Assembly (NCBI RefSeq): GCF_016185115.1
Contig: NZ_JACPOF010000008.1
Coordinates: 124,001-188,000, forward strand
From: Polaromonas sp.
GTDB taxonomy: Bacteria > Pseudomonadota > Gammaproteobacteria > Burkholderiales > Burkholderiaceae_C
Length of the DNA stretch: 64,000 bases
Direction of reading: 5' to 3'
Shown: piece after piece, positions 1 to 8,853 of the stretch
Layout of the letters: the number at the start of each line of letters is the position of its first letter
How positions within the stretch are numbered: the stretch's first letter is position 1
The notes under the pieces: generated by a model
What the model was told of the DNA's origin: nothing
Database searches by the model: none
What the model saw: the letters and a program-made list of their open reading frames with translations, nothing else
Made by a program: the position numbers and the translations under genes

Positions 1-1
1 C

Positions 2-1069
2 GCCCTGCCCCTTTTGTCGGCCCCAAAGGCCGTGGCCGTCAGTGCGGCGGTGATCGCTGCGCTGGTGGGTCTTAACTTCTGGCTGTATCTGAGTTTTGGA
101 CTTGTATTGCCGCTTGCCAGTGCGCTGGTGATGGCCATTACCGCATTTGCGCTCAATATGAGCTACGGTTACTTTGTCGAAAGCAAATCCAAACGTGAGC
201 TTGCCAACCTGTTCGGAACCTATGTGCCGCCCGAACTGGTTGATGAAATGGTGAAGGATCCCGACAGCTACAGCATGAAGGCCACGACGAAGGAGCTGAC
301 GGTGATGTTTTGCGACATGCGTGGATTTACCAAAATGTCCGAGAGCATGGAGCCGACGCAACTGCAGGCCCTGCTCAACAGTGTGTTCAGCAGGCTCACA
401 GACCTGATTCGCAGCAATCGTGGCACCATTGACAAATACATGGGTGATTGCGTGATGGCTTTTTGGGGTGCTCCGGTGGACACGCCAGACCATGCCAGCC
501 TGGCCGTCAAGACCTCTCTGGAGATGGCCAATGCCATTCGGCGGCTCAACGAAGAACACCGGATCAAGGGTTTACCCGAAATTGGTATCGGGATTGGGCT
601 GAATACTGGCACCATGTGCGTGGGCGACATGGGCTCTGACATACGCCGCAGTTACACCGTGATCGGAGATTCTGTAAATCTGGGTTCCCGCCTGGAAGGC
701 CTGTCAAAAACCTATGGTGTTGATATTGTGGTGAGCGAGTCCACGCGCAGGCTGGCCAATGATTTTGCCTGGCAGGAACTGGACAAGGTCAGGGTCAAGG
801 GAAAGGACAATGCAGTGGCCATTTTTTGGCCCCTGGCGCCTCTTGACGCGATTGACCAGGGCAAATCGGCAGAACTGAAAACGTGGTCTCAGGCACTCAA
901 GGCTTATCGCATGCAGGATTGGGACCAATGTGATGTGCAATTGCTGAACTTGCAGAGGTTGAATGCCAAAAAGTACCTTTACCAGTTGTATTCTGAGCGT
1001 GTAGCCTCCATGAGGCTGCTTCCGTTTGATCCAGAATGGGATGGCGCCACGAATTTCGAAACCAAATAA
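2..1069 (+). CDS. Class III adenylate cyclase, membrane-bound (5' end outside window)
   Basis: Predicted to make cAMP from ATP in the cytoplasm. The frame is open to the window edge, so the start lies upstream. A TTG at 14 is probably not the start. Two hydrophobic segments in the first ~50 visible residues are followed by a linker and a cyclase catalytic domain from about residue 90. The metal-binding aspartates are visible in FCDMRGFT and KYMGD. The lysine of KYMGD and the threonine of SYTVIGDSVN are the K/T substrate pair of class IIIb adenylate cyclases, arguing for ATP rather than GTP. The membrane-anchored layout with a C-terminal cyclase fits CHASE2-type sensor cyclases, but the sensor part is not visible. 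The next gene is a cAMP phosphodiesterase on the same strand, 24 bases downstream, so synthesis and breakdown are probably co-expressed. Confidence 0.9.
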   Translation, partial: ALPLLSAPKAVAVSAAVIAALVGLNFWLYLSFGLVLPLASALVMAITAFALNMSYGYFVESKSKRELANLFGTYVPPELVDEMVKDPDSYSMKATTKELTVMFCDMRGFTKMSESMEPTQLQALLNSVFSRLTDLIRSNRGTIDKYMGDCVMAFWGAPVDTPDHASLAVKTSLEMANAIRRLNEEHRIKGLPEIGIGIGLNTGTMCVGDMGSDIRRSYTVIGDSVNLGSRLEGLSKTYGVDIVVSESTRRLANDFAWQELDKVRVKGKDNAVAIFWPLAPLDAIDQGKSAELKTWSQALKAYRMQDWDQCDVQLLNLQRLNAKKYLYQLYSERVASMRLLPFDPEWDGATNFETK

Positions 1070-1093
1070 ACCTCACAAGGCAAGAACAAATCC

Positions 1094-1885
1094 ATGAAAG
1101 TACGGGTGTTGGGTTGCTCAGGGGCGATAGCCAAAGACTGCCGAACCACGTCTTTTCTGCTCGACCACGACCTCCTGGTGGATGCGGGCACGGGTGTCGG
1201 TGATCTGTCGCTTGAGGAAATGAGCAGCATTGACCATGTGTTGCTGACGCATTCACACCTTGACCATGTCGCGGCATTGCCCTTGATGGTGGATGCCATT
1301 GCCTCGCAGCGAACAACGCCAGTCAGGATCCACGCATTGCAGGGCACCATTGATGCATTGAAAGCGCACATTTTCAATGATGTCATCTGGCCTGATTTTT
1401 CGAAAATACCCACACCGGAAGCGCCGTTCGTCACCTTTCATCCGATAGAAATAGGCCAGACCCTTTTTCTGGCGGGCAAATACATTGAGGTCTTGCCTGC
1501 GGTGCATACTGTGCCGGCGGTTGGTTATGCTGTTGCTACGGCCAATGGCAGCTGGGTGTTTACCGGCGATACCGAACGCAACCCTGCGCTTTGGGCGCGT
1601 GTCAACCAGATGAACGTCGCCATGCTGGTCATAGAAACCGCCTTCAGCAACCGGGAGCGCAATCTGGCCGAGCGCAGCCTGCATTTATCGCCGCATGCGC
1701 TGGCCAGCGAGCTTGACTGCATAGACAGGGGGAAAAGTTATCCGATCTATATCACCCATACCAAGCCCGCCGAGACTGAACTGATCATGGCGGAAATTCA
1801 GCGGTTCGACCAGACCCAGCCATTTGGAGCCAATGTTTCGCATGACATCCGGTGGTTGAGGGCTGGGCAGGAGTTTGACCTATGA
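1094..1885 (+). CDS. cpdP: Class II 3',5'-cyclic-nucleotide phosphodiesterase (metallo-beta-lactamase fold)
   Basis: Predicted to hydrolyse cAMP to AMP. The 263-residue protein has the metallo-beta-lactamase zinc signature THSHLDH at about residue 53, which in this short N-terminal context is typical of class II cyclic-nucleotide phosphodiesterases. Further metal ligands are likely His in LPAVHTVP, Asp in VFTGDTERN and His in YITHTKP. The ATG at 1094 follows an AAGG ribosome site. The gene follows the adenylate cyclase and overlaps the GAF-PilB ATPase gene by the 4-base ATGA, which argues for translational coupling of the three. Family assignment is firm. Preference for cAMP over cGMP is inferred from the neighbouring cyclase. 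The symbol follows the class II family name and is tentative. Confidence 0.85.
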   Translation: MKVRVLGCSGAIAKDCRTTSFLLDHDLLVDAGTGVGDLSLEEMSSIDHVLLTHSHLDHVAALPLMVDAIASQRTTPVRIHALQGTIDALKAHIFNDVIWPDFSKIPTPEAPFVTFHPIEIGQTLFLAGKYIEVLPAVHTVPAVGYAVATANGSWVFTGDTERNPALWARVNQMNVAMLVIETAFSNRERNLAERSLHLSPHALASELDCIDRGKSYPIYITHTKPAETELIMAEIQRFDQTQPFGANVSHDIRWLRAGQEFDL

Positions 1886-4287
1886 GTGCCGTATTGCAGC
1901 GTGACCCGGAAAACGAGTTCTTTGACTCACAGATGTTGCCGCCGCAAGAGCGTGGCGTTACGTTCGAAGCGCTTTACTTCAGGCAACTGCAACTGGTCAC
2001 GAACCGCATTCATGAGACGGAAAACATTGACCAGATCATGCTGGAGGCCAGCCAGGACATCTGCAAGCTCTTCAATGCAGACCGCTTGACCCTGTATGCG
2101 ATCAACGAAGACAGAACTGCGATTGTCTCCAAGGTCAAGACCGGGCTGAACACCAGCCGTGACCTCAAGCTGCCCATCACGGCACAAAGCATCGCAGGGT
2201 ATGTGGCCATGTCCAGGCAGATGGTCAACATTGTTGATGTCTATGACGACATCGCGCTCAAGACAATCCATCCCAACCTGAGTTTCCTCCAGGAGGTGGA
2301 CAAGCGCTCCGGCTACCGCACAAAACAGATGCTGGTTGCCCCTGTCATGGATGGCGACACCCTCTATGGCGTACTGCAGGTGATCAACAATCGCAGCGAC
2401 CAGCCTTTCGGAAAGCTCGAAGAGGATGGCGCCAAGCAGCTATGCAAGACGCTGGGCATTGCAATTCGCCAGCGCATGCAAAAAAGCGAAGAGGGCCAAA
2501 GACGCAAGGCGACGAAATATGACGGCCTGGTCAATGAAGGTGTGCTGACCCAGGAGGAGCTCTCAAACTGTATACAGAAGGCGCGCGACGAGGCCCGTTC
2601 CGTAGAGCATTTGCTGATGGCCGATTTTCATATTCGTCCGGCGCAGATCGGACCATCGCTGGCCAGATTTTTTGGTGTTCCCTATGAGGCCTTTAATGCC
2701 GGACGAATTCGTTCAGAGATGCTGCATGGCCCCCTGAAGCGTGAGTTTATCGAGCAGCAGGGCTGGATACCGCTGGAAGAAACGCCTGATGGCCTGCTGA
2801 TCATGTGCGTGGACCCGGAGGCGGTCAGGGGTGCGCGGGTTGTTCCGCAGGTTTTCCCCAGGATAAGCAAATTCGCCTACCGCGTCACCACGCAGACGGA
2901 GTTTGAAGAAACCCTGGGCCAGCTGTTCGGCGCTGGCAATGACGGCGGCTCGATCGACCAGCTGCTGGCGGATATGGATGCGCCGCTGGACAACGACGCC
3001 ATCGATGATTCGTCCCTTGAATCTGCCGCTGCAGACAACGAACTCGTCAAATTCGTGAACAAGGTCATCATCGACGCCTACAACCAGAAGGTTTCGGACA
3101 TCCACATCGAGCCCATGCCCGGCAAGGCCAAGACCGGCATCCGCTTCCGGATTGATGGCACCCTGCAGCCCTACATTGAGGTCCCGGCCCAGTTCCGCCA
3201 GGCCATGGTTACCCGTTTGAAGATCATGTGCGATCTCGACATTTCCGAGAAACGCAAGCCGCAGGACGGCAAGATCAAATTCAAGAAATATGGTCCGCTC
3301 GACATCGAACTGCGCGTGGCAACCATTCCTTCGGCCGGTGGGGTTGAAGACGTTGTCATGCGTATTCTTGCTGCCGGCGAGCCCATCCCGCTGGAAAAGC
3401 TGGGCCTCACAGCGCACAACAAGGAACGGCTGGAGAAAACCGTCTCCAAACCCTATGGCCTGTTTTATGTTTGTGGCCCCACCGGTTCCGGCAAGACCAC
3501 CACGCTGCACTCCATCCTCAAGTTTTTAAACACGCCGGATACCAAAATCTGGACAGCTGAAGATCCGGTTGAAATCACGCAAAAGGGTCTTCGCCAGGTA
3601 CAGATCAACAAAAAGGCTGGAATTGACTTCGCGCTGGTGATGCGGGCTTTTCTGCGGGCCGATCCCGACATCATCATGGTCGGCGAGTCTCGTGACAAGG
3701 AAACAGTGTCAATGGGCGTGGAGGCGTCCCTGACCGGGCACATGGTGTTTTCAACGCTTCACACCAACTCGGCCCCGGAGTCCATCACCCGGCTTCTGGA
3801 CATGGGCATGGACCCATTCAATTTTGCAGATGCCTTGCTGGGCATTCTGGCCCAACGCCTGGCCAAGAAGTTGTGCGACTGCAAGGAATCCTACTTTCCC
3901 GAAGCAGAGGAAATCAAGACCTTTATCGCGGAGTATTCCGAAGAGCTGCGCCATACGCCGGCCTGGAAGGCCGATCACGCCGGCGAAGCCAAAAAGCTTT
4001 ATGAGTCATGGGTCAAGCTCTATGGGGAAGGCGGCAAACTCAAGATGTACAGGGCGGTTGGCTGCGATAAATGTGGAAAGACGGGCTACAAGGGCCGGAT
4101 TGGCCTGCATGAGCTGATGATTGCAGATGACGATGCCAAAAAATTGATTCAGGAGCGTGCCCGGGTCGCCGAGTTGTTCGCGGCAGCTGTGAACAGTGGC
4201 ATGCGCACCCTGAAGATGGACGGCATGGAAAAAGTCCTGATGGGCCTGACCGACCTGAAAATGGTGCGGTCGGTCTGTATTAAATAG
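1882..4287 (+). CDS. GAF domain-containing GspE/PulE/PilB-family assembly ATPase
   Basis: Predicted cytoplasmic ATPase powering type IV pilus or type II secretion-like assembly. The 801-residue protein is longer than ordinary PilB because residues ~30-200 form a GAF domain. A GspE N-terminal type domain follows (~210-350), then the secretion ATPase. Visible motifs are Walker A GPTGSGKTTT (~533), the Walker B region DPDIIMVGESRD (~594), the His box STLHTN (~624), and zinc cysteines CDC (~665) and CDKCGKTGYKG (~728). It overlaps the phosphodiesterase gene by 4 bases and precedes the pilin gene. A GAF domain can bind cyclic nucleotides, so with the two upstream genes a cAMP-gated pilus motor is plausible. 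That is inference. No pilC or pilD is present here, so whether this is the main pilus ATPase or a paralogue is open. Confidence 0.92.
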   Translation: MSAVLQRDPENEFFDSQMLPPQERGVTFEALYFRQLQLVTNRIHETENIDQIMLEASQDICKLFNADRLTLYAINEDRTAIVSKVKTGLNTSRDLKLPITAQSIAGYVAMSRQMVNIVDVYDDIALKTIHPNLSFLQEVDKRSGYRTKQMLVAPVMDGDTLYGVLQVINNRSDQPFGKLEEDGAKQLCKTLGIAIRQRMQKSEEGQRRKATKYDGLVNEGVLTQEELSNCIQKARDEARSVEHLLMADFHIRPAQIGPSLARFFGVPYEAFNAGRIRSEMLHGPLKREFIEQQGWIPLEETPDGLLIMCVDPEAVRGARVVPQVFPRISKFAYRVTTQTEFEETLGQLFGAGNDGGSIDQLLADMDAPLDNDAIDDSSLESAAADNELVKFVNKVIIDAYNQKVSDIHIEPMPGKAKTGIRFRIDGTLQPYIEVPAQFRQAMVTRLKIMCDLDISEKRKPQDGKIKFKKYGPLDIELRVATIPSAGGVEDVVMRILAAGEPIPLEKLGLTAHNKERLEKTVSKPYGLFYVCGPTGSGKTTTLHSILKFLNTPDTKIWTAEDPVEITQKGLRQVQINKKAGIDFALVMRAFLRADPDIIMVGESRDKETVSMGVEASLTGHMVFSTLHTNSAPESITRLLDMGMDPFNFADALLGILAQRLAKKLCDCKESYFPEAEEIKTFIAEYSEELRHTPAWKADHAGEAKKLYESWVKLYGEGGKLKMYRAVGCDKCGKTGYKGRIGLHELMIADDDAKKLIQERARVAELFAAAVNSGMRTLKMDGMEKVLMGLTDLKMVRSVCIK

Positions 4288-4407
4288 CCGGTAAAGCAAC
4301 AATGGGCGCAGGACAAAATTGTCACACCTGAGGCGGGAATGTGGCAAAAAAGTGAGGTTTTGTCAGGATGATCCGCCGTTTTTGGCTGTATCGGGAGGGG
4401 TAGGCGG

Positions 4408-4425
4408 CTGGCCTGAAAAATGCTT
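4408..4425 (+). promoter_or_regulatory. Predicted sigma-54 promoter of the pilin gene
   Basis: CTGGCCTGAAAAATGCTT carries the invariant GG (4410-4411) and GC (4422-4423) separated by exactly 10 bases, as required for RpoN -24/-12 promoters. It lies 38 bases upstream of the pilin ATG. Initiation would be expected near 4434-4436. Major pilin genes are classically RpoN/PilR-dependent, so position and pattern agree. The PilR binding site was not identified. Confidence 0.72.
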
Positions 4426-4462
4426 TGCTTGTCTGACCAGATTTTTAAACCAAGGAGTTTTT

Positions 4463-4909
4463 ATGAAACGTGCTATCCAAAAGGGTTTTACCCTGATCGA
4501 ACTGATGATTGTTGTTGCGATCATCGGTATCCTGGCTGCGGTAGCTCTGCCTGCCTATCAGGACTACACGACCCGTGCCAAGGTGTCTGAAGTTGTTCTG
4601 GCCGCGTCGTCTGCACGTACCGCCATTGCTGAATATGTTGCAGCCAGTGGTGCATTCCCCTCCAGCGCATCGGCTGCCAGCATTGCTACCCAGTCCTCCA
4701 AATATGTGGCCTCACTGGTTTACACAAACACAAGCGCCTCGGCTGGTGTTGTGACTGTGACCGCTCAGGGTGACAGCAGCATTACCGGCAAGACCGTTCA
4801 ACTCGCTGGCACCACGGGTCAAAATGGTGTGGTGATCTGGGTTTGCGGACCGGGTACTACCGGCACGCCAATGGACACCAAATATCTGCCAGCAAGCTGC
4901 CGCGGCTAA
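4463..4909 (+). CDS. pilA: Type IV pilin (PilA-type major pilin)
   Basis: Structural subunit of a type IV pilus. The ATG at 4463 has a strong AAGGAG site 5 bases upstream; longer in-frame extensions have no support. The 148-residue preprotein has a short charged leader MKRAIQKG, the prepilin peptidase site G-FTLIEL, the conserved Glu at mature position 5 and a hydrophobic N-terminal helix ([20 protein letters not shown]). The Ser/Thr/Ala-rich C-terminal half is typical of a pilin head. The two cysteines near the end (VCGPG and ASCRG) should form the D-loop disulfide. A sigma-54 promoter precedes it and a strong terminator follows, so it is probably its own transcription unit. The Ser/Thr-rich surface and the two oligosaccharide ligase-like genes downstream suggest that it is glycosylated. 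Confidence 0.95.
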   Translation: MKRAIQKGFTLIELMIVVAIIGILAAVALPAYQDYTTRAKVSEVVLAASSARTAIAEYVAASGAFPSSASAASIATQSSKYVASLVYTNTSASAGVVTVTAQGDSSITGKTVQLAGTTGQNGVVIWVCGPGTTGTPMDTKYLPASCRG

Positions 4910-4929
4910 GCTTTACTGCCCGATGATCA

Positions 4930-4957
4930 AAGCCCCTTCACAGGGGCTTTTTTTTTT
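4930..4957 (+). terminator. Rho-independent terminator of the pilin gene
   Basis: AAGCCCC and GGGGCTT (4930-4936 and 4943-4949) form a 7-bp stem with a 6-base loop, followed by a run of ten T ending at 4957. It stops two bases before the ATG at 4959, which shows that an earlier in-frame start at 4923, inside the hairpin, is not the real start of the next gene. Confidence 0.88.
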
Positions 4958-4958
4958 G

Positions 4959-6677
4959 ATGAAGAAATTTTCATATTCGTCCATTTCTCTGGCGCCCCTC
5001 TGGTGTTGGGGCGCAGCCCTGATGCTGTCTTTTTGCTGGCTTTTGCCCAACAACGCCAGGCCGTGGAGCGCTTTTCATTCTGATGCATGGTCCGCCTGTA
5101 TCCTGGCCCTGACCAGTCTGGCGATTTTCCTGCGGAGCAAGGGCGACGTCAGGATCCAGATTGCTCCGCTGGCCGTCCTGGCCGTGAGCATGTTTCCGCT
5201 GGCGCAATATGGCGCAGGGATACTGGCTTTTTCAGGCCAGGCATGGATTTCTTCCGCCTACCTTCTGGGGTTTGCGCTGGCCATGCTCACGGGCCAGCAA
5301 TGGCAGCGGTTCAGCCCTTTATGGATGGAGCGTGTGCTTTTTGGCGCGGTTCTTGGGGCTGGCAGCACCTCCGTTTTTCTCGCCATGCATCAGTGGCTTC
5401 GACTGGGGGACGCCGCAGGCCTGTTTGACATCTGGATTCTCTATTACCCGCCAGACAGGGGCCGACCCTACGCCAACCTGGGGCAGCCCAACCAGCTCGC
5501 AACGCTCCTGGTCTGGGCGTTGGTGGGGTGCGCGTGGGCCACTTACCGTCGCCACCTGCGGGTACTCGGCGGGGTAAGCCTTGCGGGGTTTTTGCTCATT
5601 GGTCTTGCCCTGACGCAATCCCGCAGCGGCATGGTCGGGTTGCTCATCCTGTTGTCTGCATGCTGCGCGTGGCGTGGCATGGTCAGGTCGCGTGTTTTTT
5701 TCTACTGCGTTTTCGGGTTGCTGCTCTGGTATGTTTTCCTGCTCTTGACGCTTCCGTACCTGGGCCGGATGCTGTTGCTCGATACCGAGATCAGTTTTGT
5801 TGAGCGCAGCACACGTGAAAGCCGACCCTATATGTGGCAGATGTTGCTCGATGCCGCAACACTGCACCCCTGGGCCGGCTATGGCTGGAACCAGGTGCTG
5901 CCCGCGCAGTTGGCGGTGGCCGAAACCTACACAAGGATGTCCGGCACTTACCTGGCCCAGTCCCATAACCTGTTTCTGGATTTTGTGATGTGGACCGGTT
6001 TCCCTGTGGGTCTTTTGCTGAGTGGCGCTGTGCTGGCCTGGTCATGGATGGTACTCAGGAGAACCAGGGAAGCCGCCCAGGTTTTCTATCTGGTATCGCT
6101 CGCGGTCATTGGGGCCCACGCCATGGTTGAACTTCCCGTGCACTACGCCTACTTTCTGCTGCCGGTCGGGCTGATGGCGGGGTCGCTGAATGCCAGCATG
6201 AATATTGCGCCCTGGGGCATGCTGAGCCGTCACGTTGTAGTTGGTTTCTGGCTGGCGGTGGCGACCCTTCTCGGATTGATCATCTACGACTATTTCCGCC
6301 TTGAGAGTGCCTACAACGACGTCAGGTTCAAGCAGGCCAATTTTGCCAAAGCGCAAGATCCCGAGATTCCGAAAACACTGATCCTGAATCATCTGGAATA
6401 TGCCATAGAACTCTATGCGTTGACGCCAGCAGCCGGGCTGCCACCGGATGTCGTGCAACGCGCAGTAGACACCACCAGGTTTCTGCCCAGTGCACATAAC
6501 ATCAGCAAACTGGTGGTGATACTCGCCCTGAATCAGCGGGCGGACGAGGCGCGTTTCTGGAAGGCCAAGTCACAATACATGATGAGCGCGGCAGACTATC
6601 AGGTCGTACAAAAAGACTGGAAGCGTGCTGTTCAGATGTTTCCGCAGATTTCGGCAACCATGGCGTTAAATAGTTAA
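4959..6677 (+). CDS. PglL/Wzy_C-family O-oligosaccharyltransferase or O-antigen ligase (first copy)
   Basis: Inner-membrane protein of 572 residues with about a dozen hydrophobic segments and a hydrophilic C-terminal tail of ~120 residues. The motifs GRPYANLGQPNQLAT (~170), LTQSRSG (~216) and the periplasmic SHNLFLDF segment (~330) are those of the Wzy_C superfamily, especially PglL/PilO-type O-oligosaccharyltransferases that move lipid-linked glycans onto Ser/Thr of pilins. The ATG at 4959 was chosen because the upstream in-frame start lies inside the pilin terminator. The only purine-rich site is the AGGGG of that hairpin, so initiation may be inefficient. Location just after the pilin gene supports pilin as substrate. 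An O-antigen ligase role cannot be excluded from sequence alone. Confidence 0.82.
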   Translation: MKKFSYSSISLAPLWCWGAALMLSFCWLLPNNARPWSAFHSDAWSACILALTSLAIFLRSKGDVRIQIAPLAVLAVSMFPLAQYGAGILAFSGQAWISSAYLLGFALAMLTGQQWQRFSPLWMERVLFGAVLGAGSTSVFLAMHQWLRLGDAAGLFDIWILYYPPDRGRPYANLGQPNQLATLLVWALVGCAWATYRRHLRVLGGVSLAGFLLIGLALTQSRSGMVGLLILLSACCAWRGMVRSRVFFYCVFGLLLWYVFLLLTLPYLGRMLLLDTEISFVERSTRESRPYMWQMLLDAATLHPWAGYGWNQVLPAQLAVAETYTRMSGTYLAQSHNLFLDFVMWTGFPVGLLLSGAVLAWSWMVLRRTREAAQVFYLVSLAVIGAHAMVELPVHYAYFLLPVGLMAGSLNASMNIAPWGMLSRHVVVGFWLAVATLLGLIIYDYFRLESAYNDVRFKQANFAKAQDPEIPKTLILNHLEYAIELYALTPAAGLPPDVVQRAVDTTRFLPSAHNISKLVVILALNQRADEARFWKAKSQYMMSAADYQVVQKDWKRAVQMFPQISATMALNS

Positions 6678-6699
6678 TCCCGGCCTGACGGCATTTTTC

Positions 6700-8340
6700 A
6701 TGGTGAAACACACCCCGACCAACCCGGATTCTCACGGGCATCCTGAACCCGCTACAGAACCGGTCGAAAAGAATCGGCACGAAACTGAAAACCGTGCGTC
6801 GCGCGCGCTCGTGCCGCTGGTCTGCGCTGCGCTGGTGATTTTTCCCTGGATCAACCCATTTGCGCCTGGCCCATCGCCAGCGGTCGTCCCGCTGCTGCTG
6901 TCTGCGCTGTGCGCTGCAATCCTGCTGGGAATGTCCGCCTGCTGGCCGGCCCTGTTCAAGGTCGAACGCCTGGTCTGGCCTGTCGCATCGGCATGGCTCT
7001 TTGCCGGGCTTGTCAGTTCCGTGCTGGGGTTGATTCAGTACTTTGGCGCTGCAGACGGCTTGTTGCCATGGGTGAACCAGTCCAGATATGGCGAGGCGTT
7101 TGCCAATCTGCGCCAGCGCAACCAGTTTGCCTCGCTGACAAATATCGCGATGATTGCGCTCGTCTGGTTTGGCGTCATGTTTTCACGCAGCAAGCATGTG
7201 CTGGATGCCCGCAGGACCAGAAACTACCAAATCCTGATGGTGATGGCGGCGGCCCTCCTGGCCTGCGGTAACGCCACCTCTGTTTCCCGCACCGGCATGA
7301 TCCAGCTGGGCCTGCTCTGCGGCCTCTGTGTTCTATGGGGGCAGTGGCGACATGCCAGCGTGCGCTGGATTCTTCTGGCCGCAGTCGTCGTTTATGCCGT
7401 GTCGGTTCTGGCATTGCCGCGGCTGGCAGGGTTCGACCTGTTGCAGTACAGCATGTCGGGGCGCCTGCGTGCTGGTGACCCGGTTTGTGCAAGCCGCCTG
7501 ACCCTGTGGTCCAACGTACTTCATCTCGTCGCCATGAAGCCCTGGCTGGGGTGGGGCTGGGGTGAGCTTGATTTTGCCCATTACACCGAGCTTTATCAGG
7601 GCCCGCGTTTTTGCGACATCCTGGACAACGCGCACAACTTCCCGCTGCATCTCGCCGTAGAGCGCGGGGTGCCGTTTGCATTGCTGGTGTGTGGTGCTTT
7701 TGCATTGTGGATATGGCGCAGGAAACCGTGGCTGGACACCGATCCGGCAAGGCAAATGGCCTGGAGTGTGCTCGCCATCCTGCTGTTTCACAGCATGCTG
7801 GAATATCCGCTCTGGTATGGGCCGTTCCAGATGGCGGTGGTGTTGTGCCTGCTCTTCGTTCGTAAACCGCTGGCTATCTCACAGGAGGGGCAACCGGGTC
7901 GGTCGTTCACTGGCGTTGCGGCACGCGCGGGATGTGCTGCGTTGTCTGTACTGTTATTGCTCGGTACCTTCTATGCCATGTGGGACTACAGGCGGGTCAG
8001 CCAGATCTACCTCGCGGCCGACATGCGCGACCCCGCCTACCGGACGGACACCCTGGAGAAAATCAGCGATTCCTGGCTGTTCAGTGACCAGGTGATGTTT
8101 GCGCGTCTGCTGGTCACGCCGCTGACCCAGGCCAATGCGGCCTGGACTTTCAGTACTGCACAGGCGCTGCTGCACTATTCACCGGAACCCAGGGTGGCTG
8201 AAAAACTTATTGAGAGTGCGGTCATGCTGGGAAGGGATGAAGAGGCGCAGGCCCACATGCTGCGTTACCGGGTGGCATTTCCCAAGGAATACGCGCTCTG
8301 GAAACCGCTCAAGGCGAACCAGGAGTTGCAGGCGCAATAA
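6700..8340 (+). CDS. PglL/Wzy_C-family O-oligosaccharyltransferase or O-antigen ligase (second copy)
   Basis: A 546-residue polytopic membrane protein of the same family as the preceding gene, 22 bases downstream. It shares the diagnostic blocks [13 protein letters not shown] (~130), SVSRTGM (~197), [15 protein letters not shown] (~308) and EYPLWYGP (~367). The N-terminus carries a ~35-residue hydrophilic extension before the first membrane segment. The tail differs from that of the first copy, so the pair is divergent rather than a recent duplication. It may be a second ligase with different glycan or acceptor specificity. No clear ribosome site is seen before the ATG at 6700. Its last 32 bases overlap the convergent moaC gene. 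Confidence 0.8.
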   Translation: MVKHTPTNPDSHGHPEPATEPVEKNRHETENRASRALVPLVCAALVIFPWINPFAPGPSPAVVPLLLSALCAAILLGMSACWPALFKVERLVWPVASAWLFAGLVSSVLGLIQYFGAADGLLPWVNQSRYGEAFANLRQRNQFASLTNIAMIALVWFGVMFSRSKHVLDARRTRNYQILMVMAAALLACGNATSVSRTGMIQLGLLCGLCVLWGQWRHASVRWILLAAVVVYAVSVLALPRLAGFDLLQYSMSGRLRAGDPVCASRLTLWSNVLHLVAMKPWLGWGWGELDFAHYTELYQGPRFCDILDNAHNFPLHLAVERGVPFALLVCGAFALWIWRRKPWLDTDPARQMAWSVLAILLFHSMLEYPLWYGPFQMAVVLCLLFVRKPLAISQEGQPGRSFTGVAARAGCAALSVLLLLGTFYAMWDYRRVSQIYLAADMRDPAYRTDTLEKISDSWLFSDQVMFARLLVTPLTQANAAWTFSTAQALLHYSPEPRVAEKLIESAVMLGRDEEAQAHMLRYRVAFPKEYALWKPLKANQELQAQ

Positions 8341-8809
8341 AGCTGCCCGACTTGCCACCGTGCTTTTCAAGCACCCGTATGTCCTGCATGACCATGCCCC
8401 TGTCGACAGCCTTGCACATGTCGTAAATCGTCAACAAGGCGACCTGTACGGCTGTCAGGGCTTCCATTTCGACCCCTGTGGGGCCGACTGTCTGGACGTT
8501 AGCCTCGCATACGATGCAGGCATTTGCCGTGTCTGTGGTGAAGCCGACATTGACGTGCGTGAGTGCCAGGGGGTGACAAAGCGGTACGAGTTCACTGGTT
8601 TTTTTGGCGGCCATGATGGCCGCGACCCGGGCAATACCCAGAACGTCGCCCTTTTTTGCCGTGCCCGCCATCACGATGGACAAGGTCTGCGGATTCATTA
8701 CGATACGGCCCTGTGCGACAGCCACGCGCCTGGTGTGGGCCTTGCCCCCAACGTCCACCATGTGGGCCTGGCCGTCGGCATTGAAATGGGTGAGTAGCGA
8801 GTCGGACAT
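8309..8809 (-). CDS. moaC: Cyclic pyranopterin monophosphate synthase MoaC
   Basis: Molybdenum cofactor biosynthesis: converts 3',8-cyclo-7,8-dihydro-GTP, the MoaA product, to cyclic pyranopterin monophosphate. The 166-residue protein is of normal family length. Visible family blocks are [16 protein letters not shown] near the start, [13 protein letters not shown] around residue 70, and [14 protein letters not shown] followed by [11 protein letters not shown] around residues 110-140. It converges on the second PglL-like gene with a 32-base overlap and is divergent from tfpZ. It has no obvious functional link to the pilus genes around it. No other Mo-cofactor genes are seen in the window. Confidence 0.96.
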   Translation of the reverse strand: MSDSLLTHFNADGQAHMVDVGGKAHTRRVAVAQGRIVMNPQTLSIVMAGTAKKGDVLGIARVAAIMAAKKTSELVPLCHPLALTHVNVGFTTDTANACIVCEANVQTVGPTGVEMEALTAVQVALLTIYDMCKAVDRGMVMQDIRVLEKHGGKSGSFIAPATPGSP

Positions 8810-8853
8810 GATTGAGTTACAGAACCTTTACAACCAACCCTCATCATAAGACC

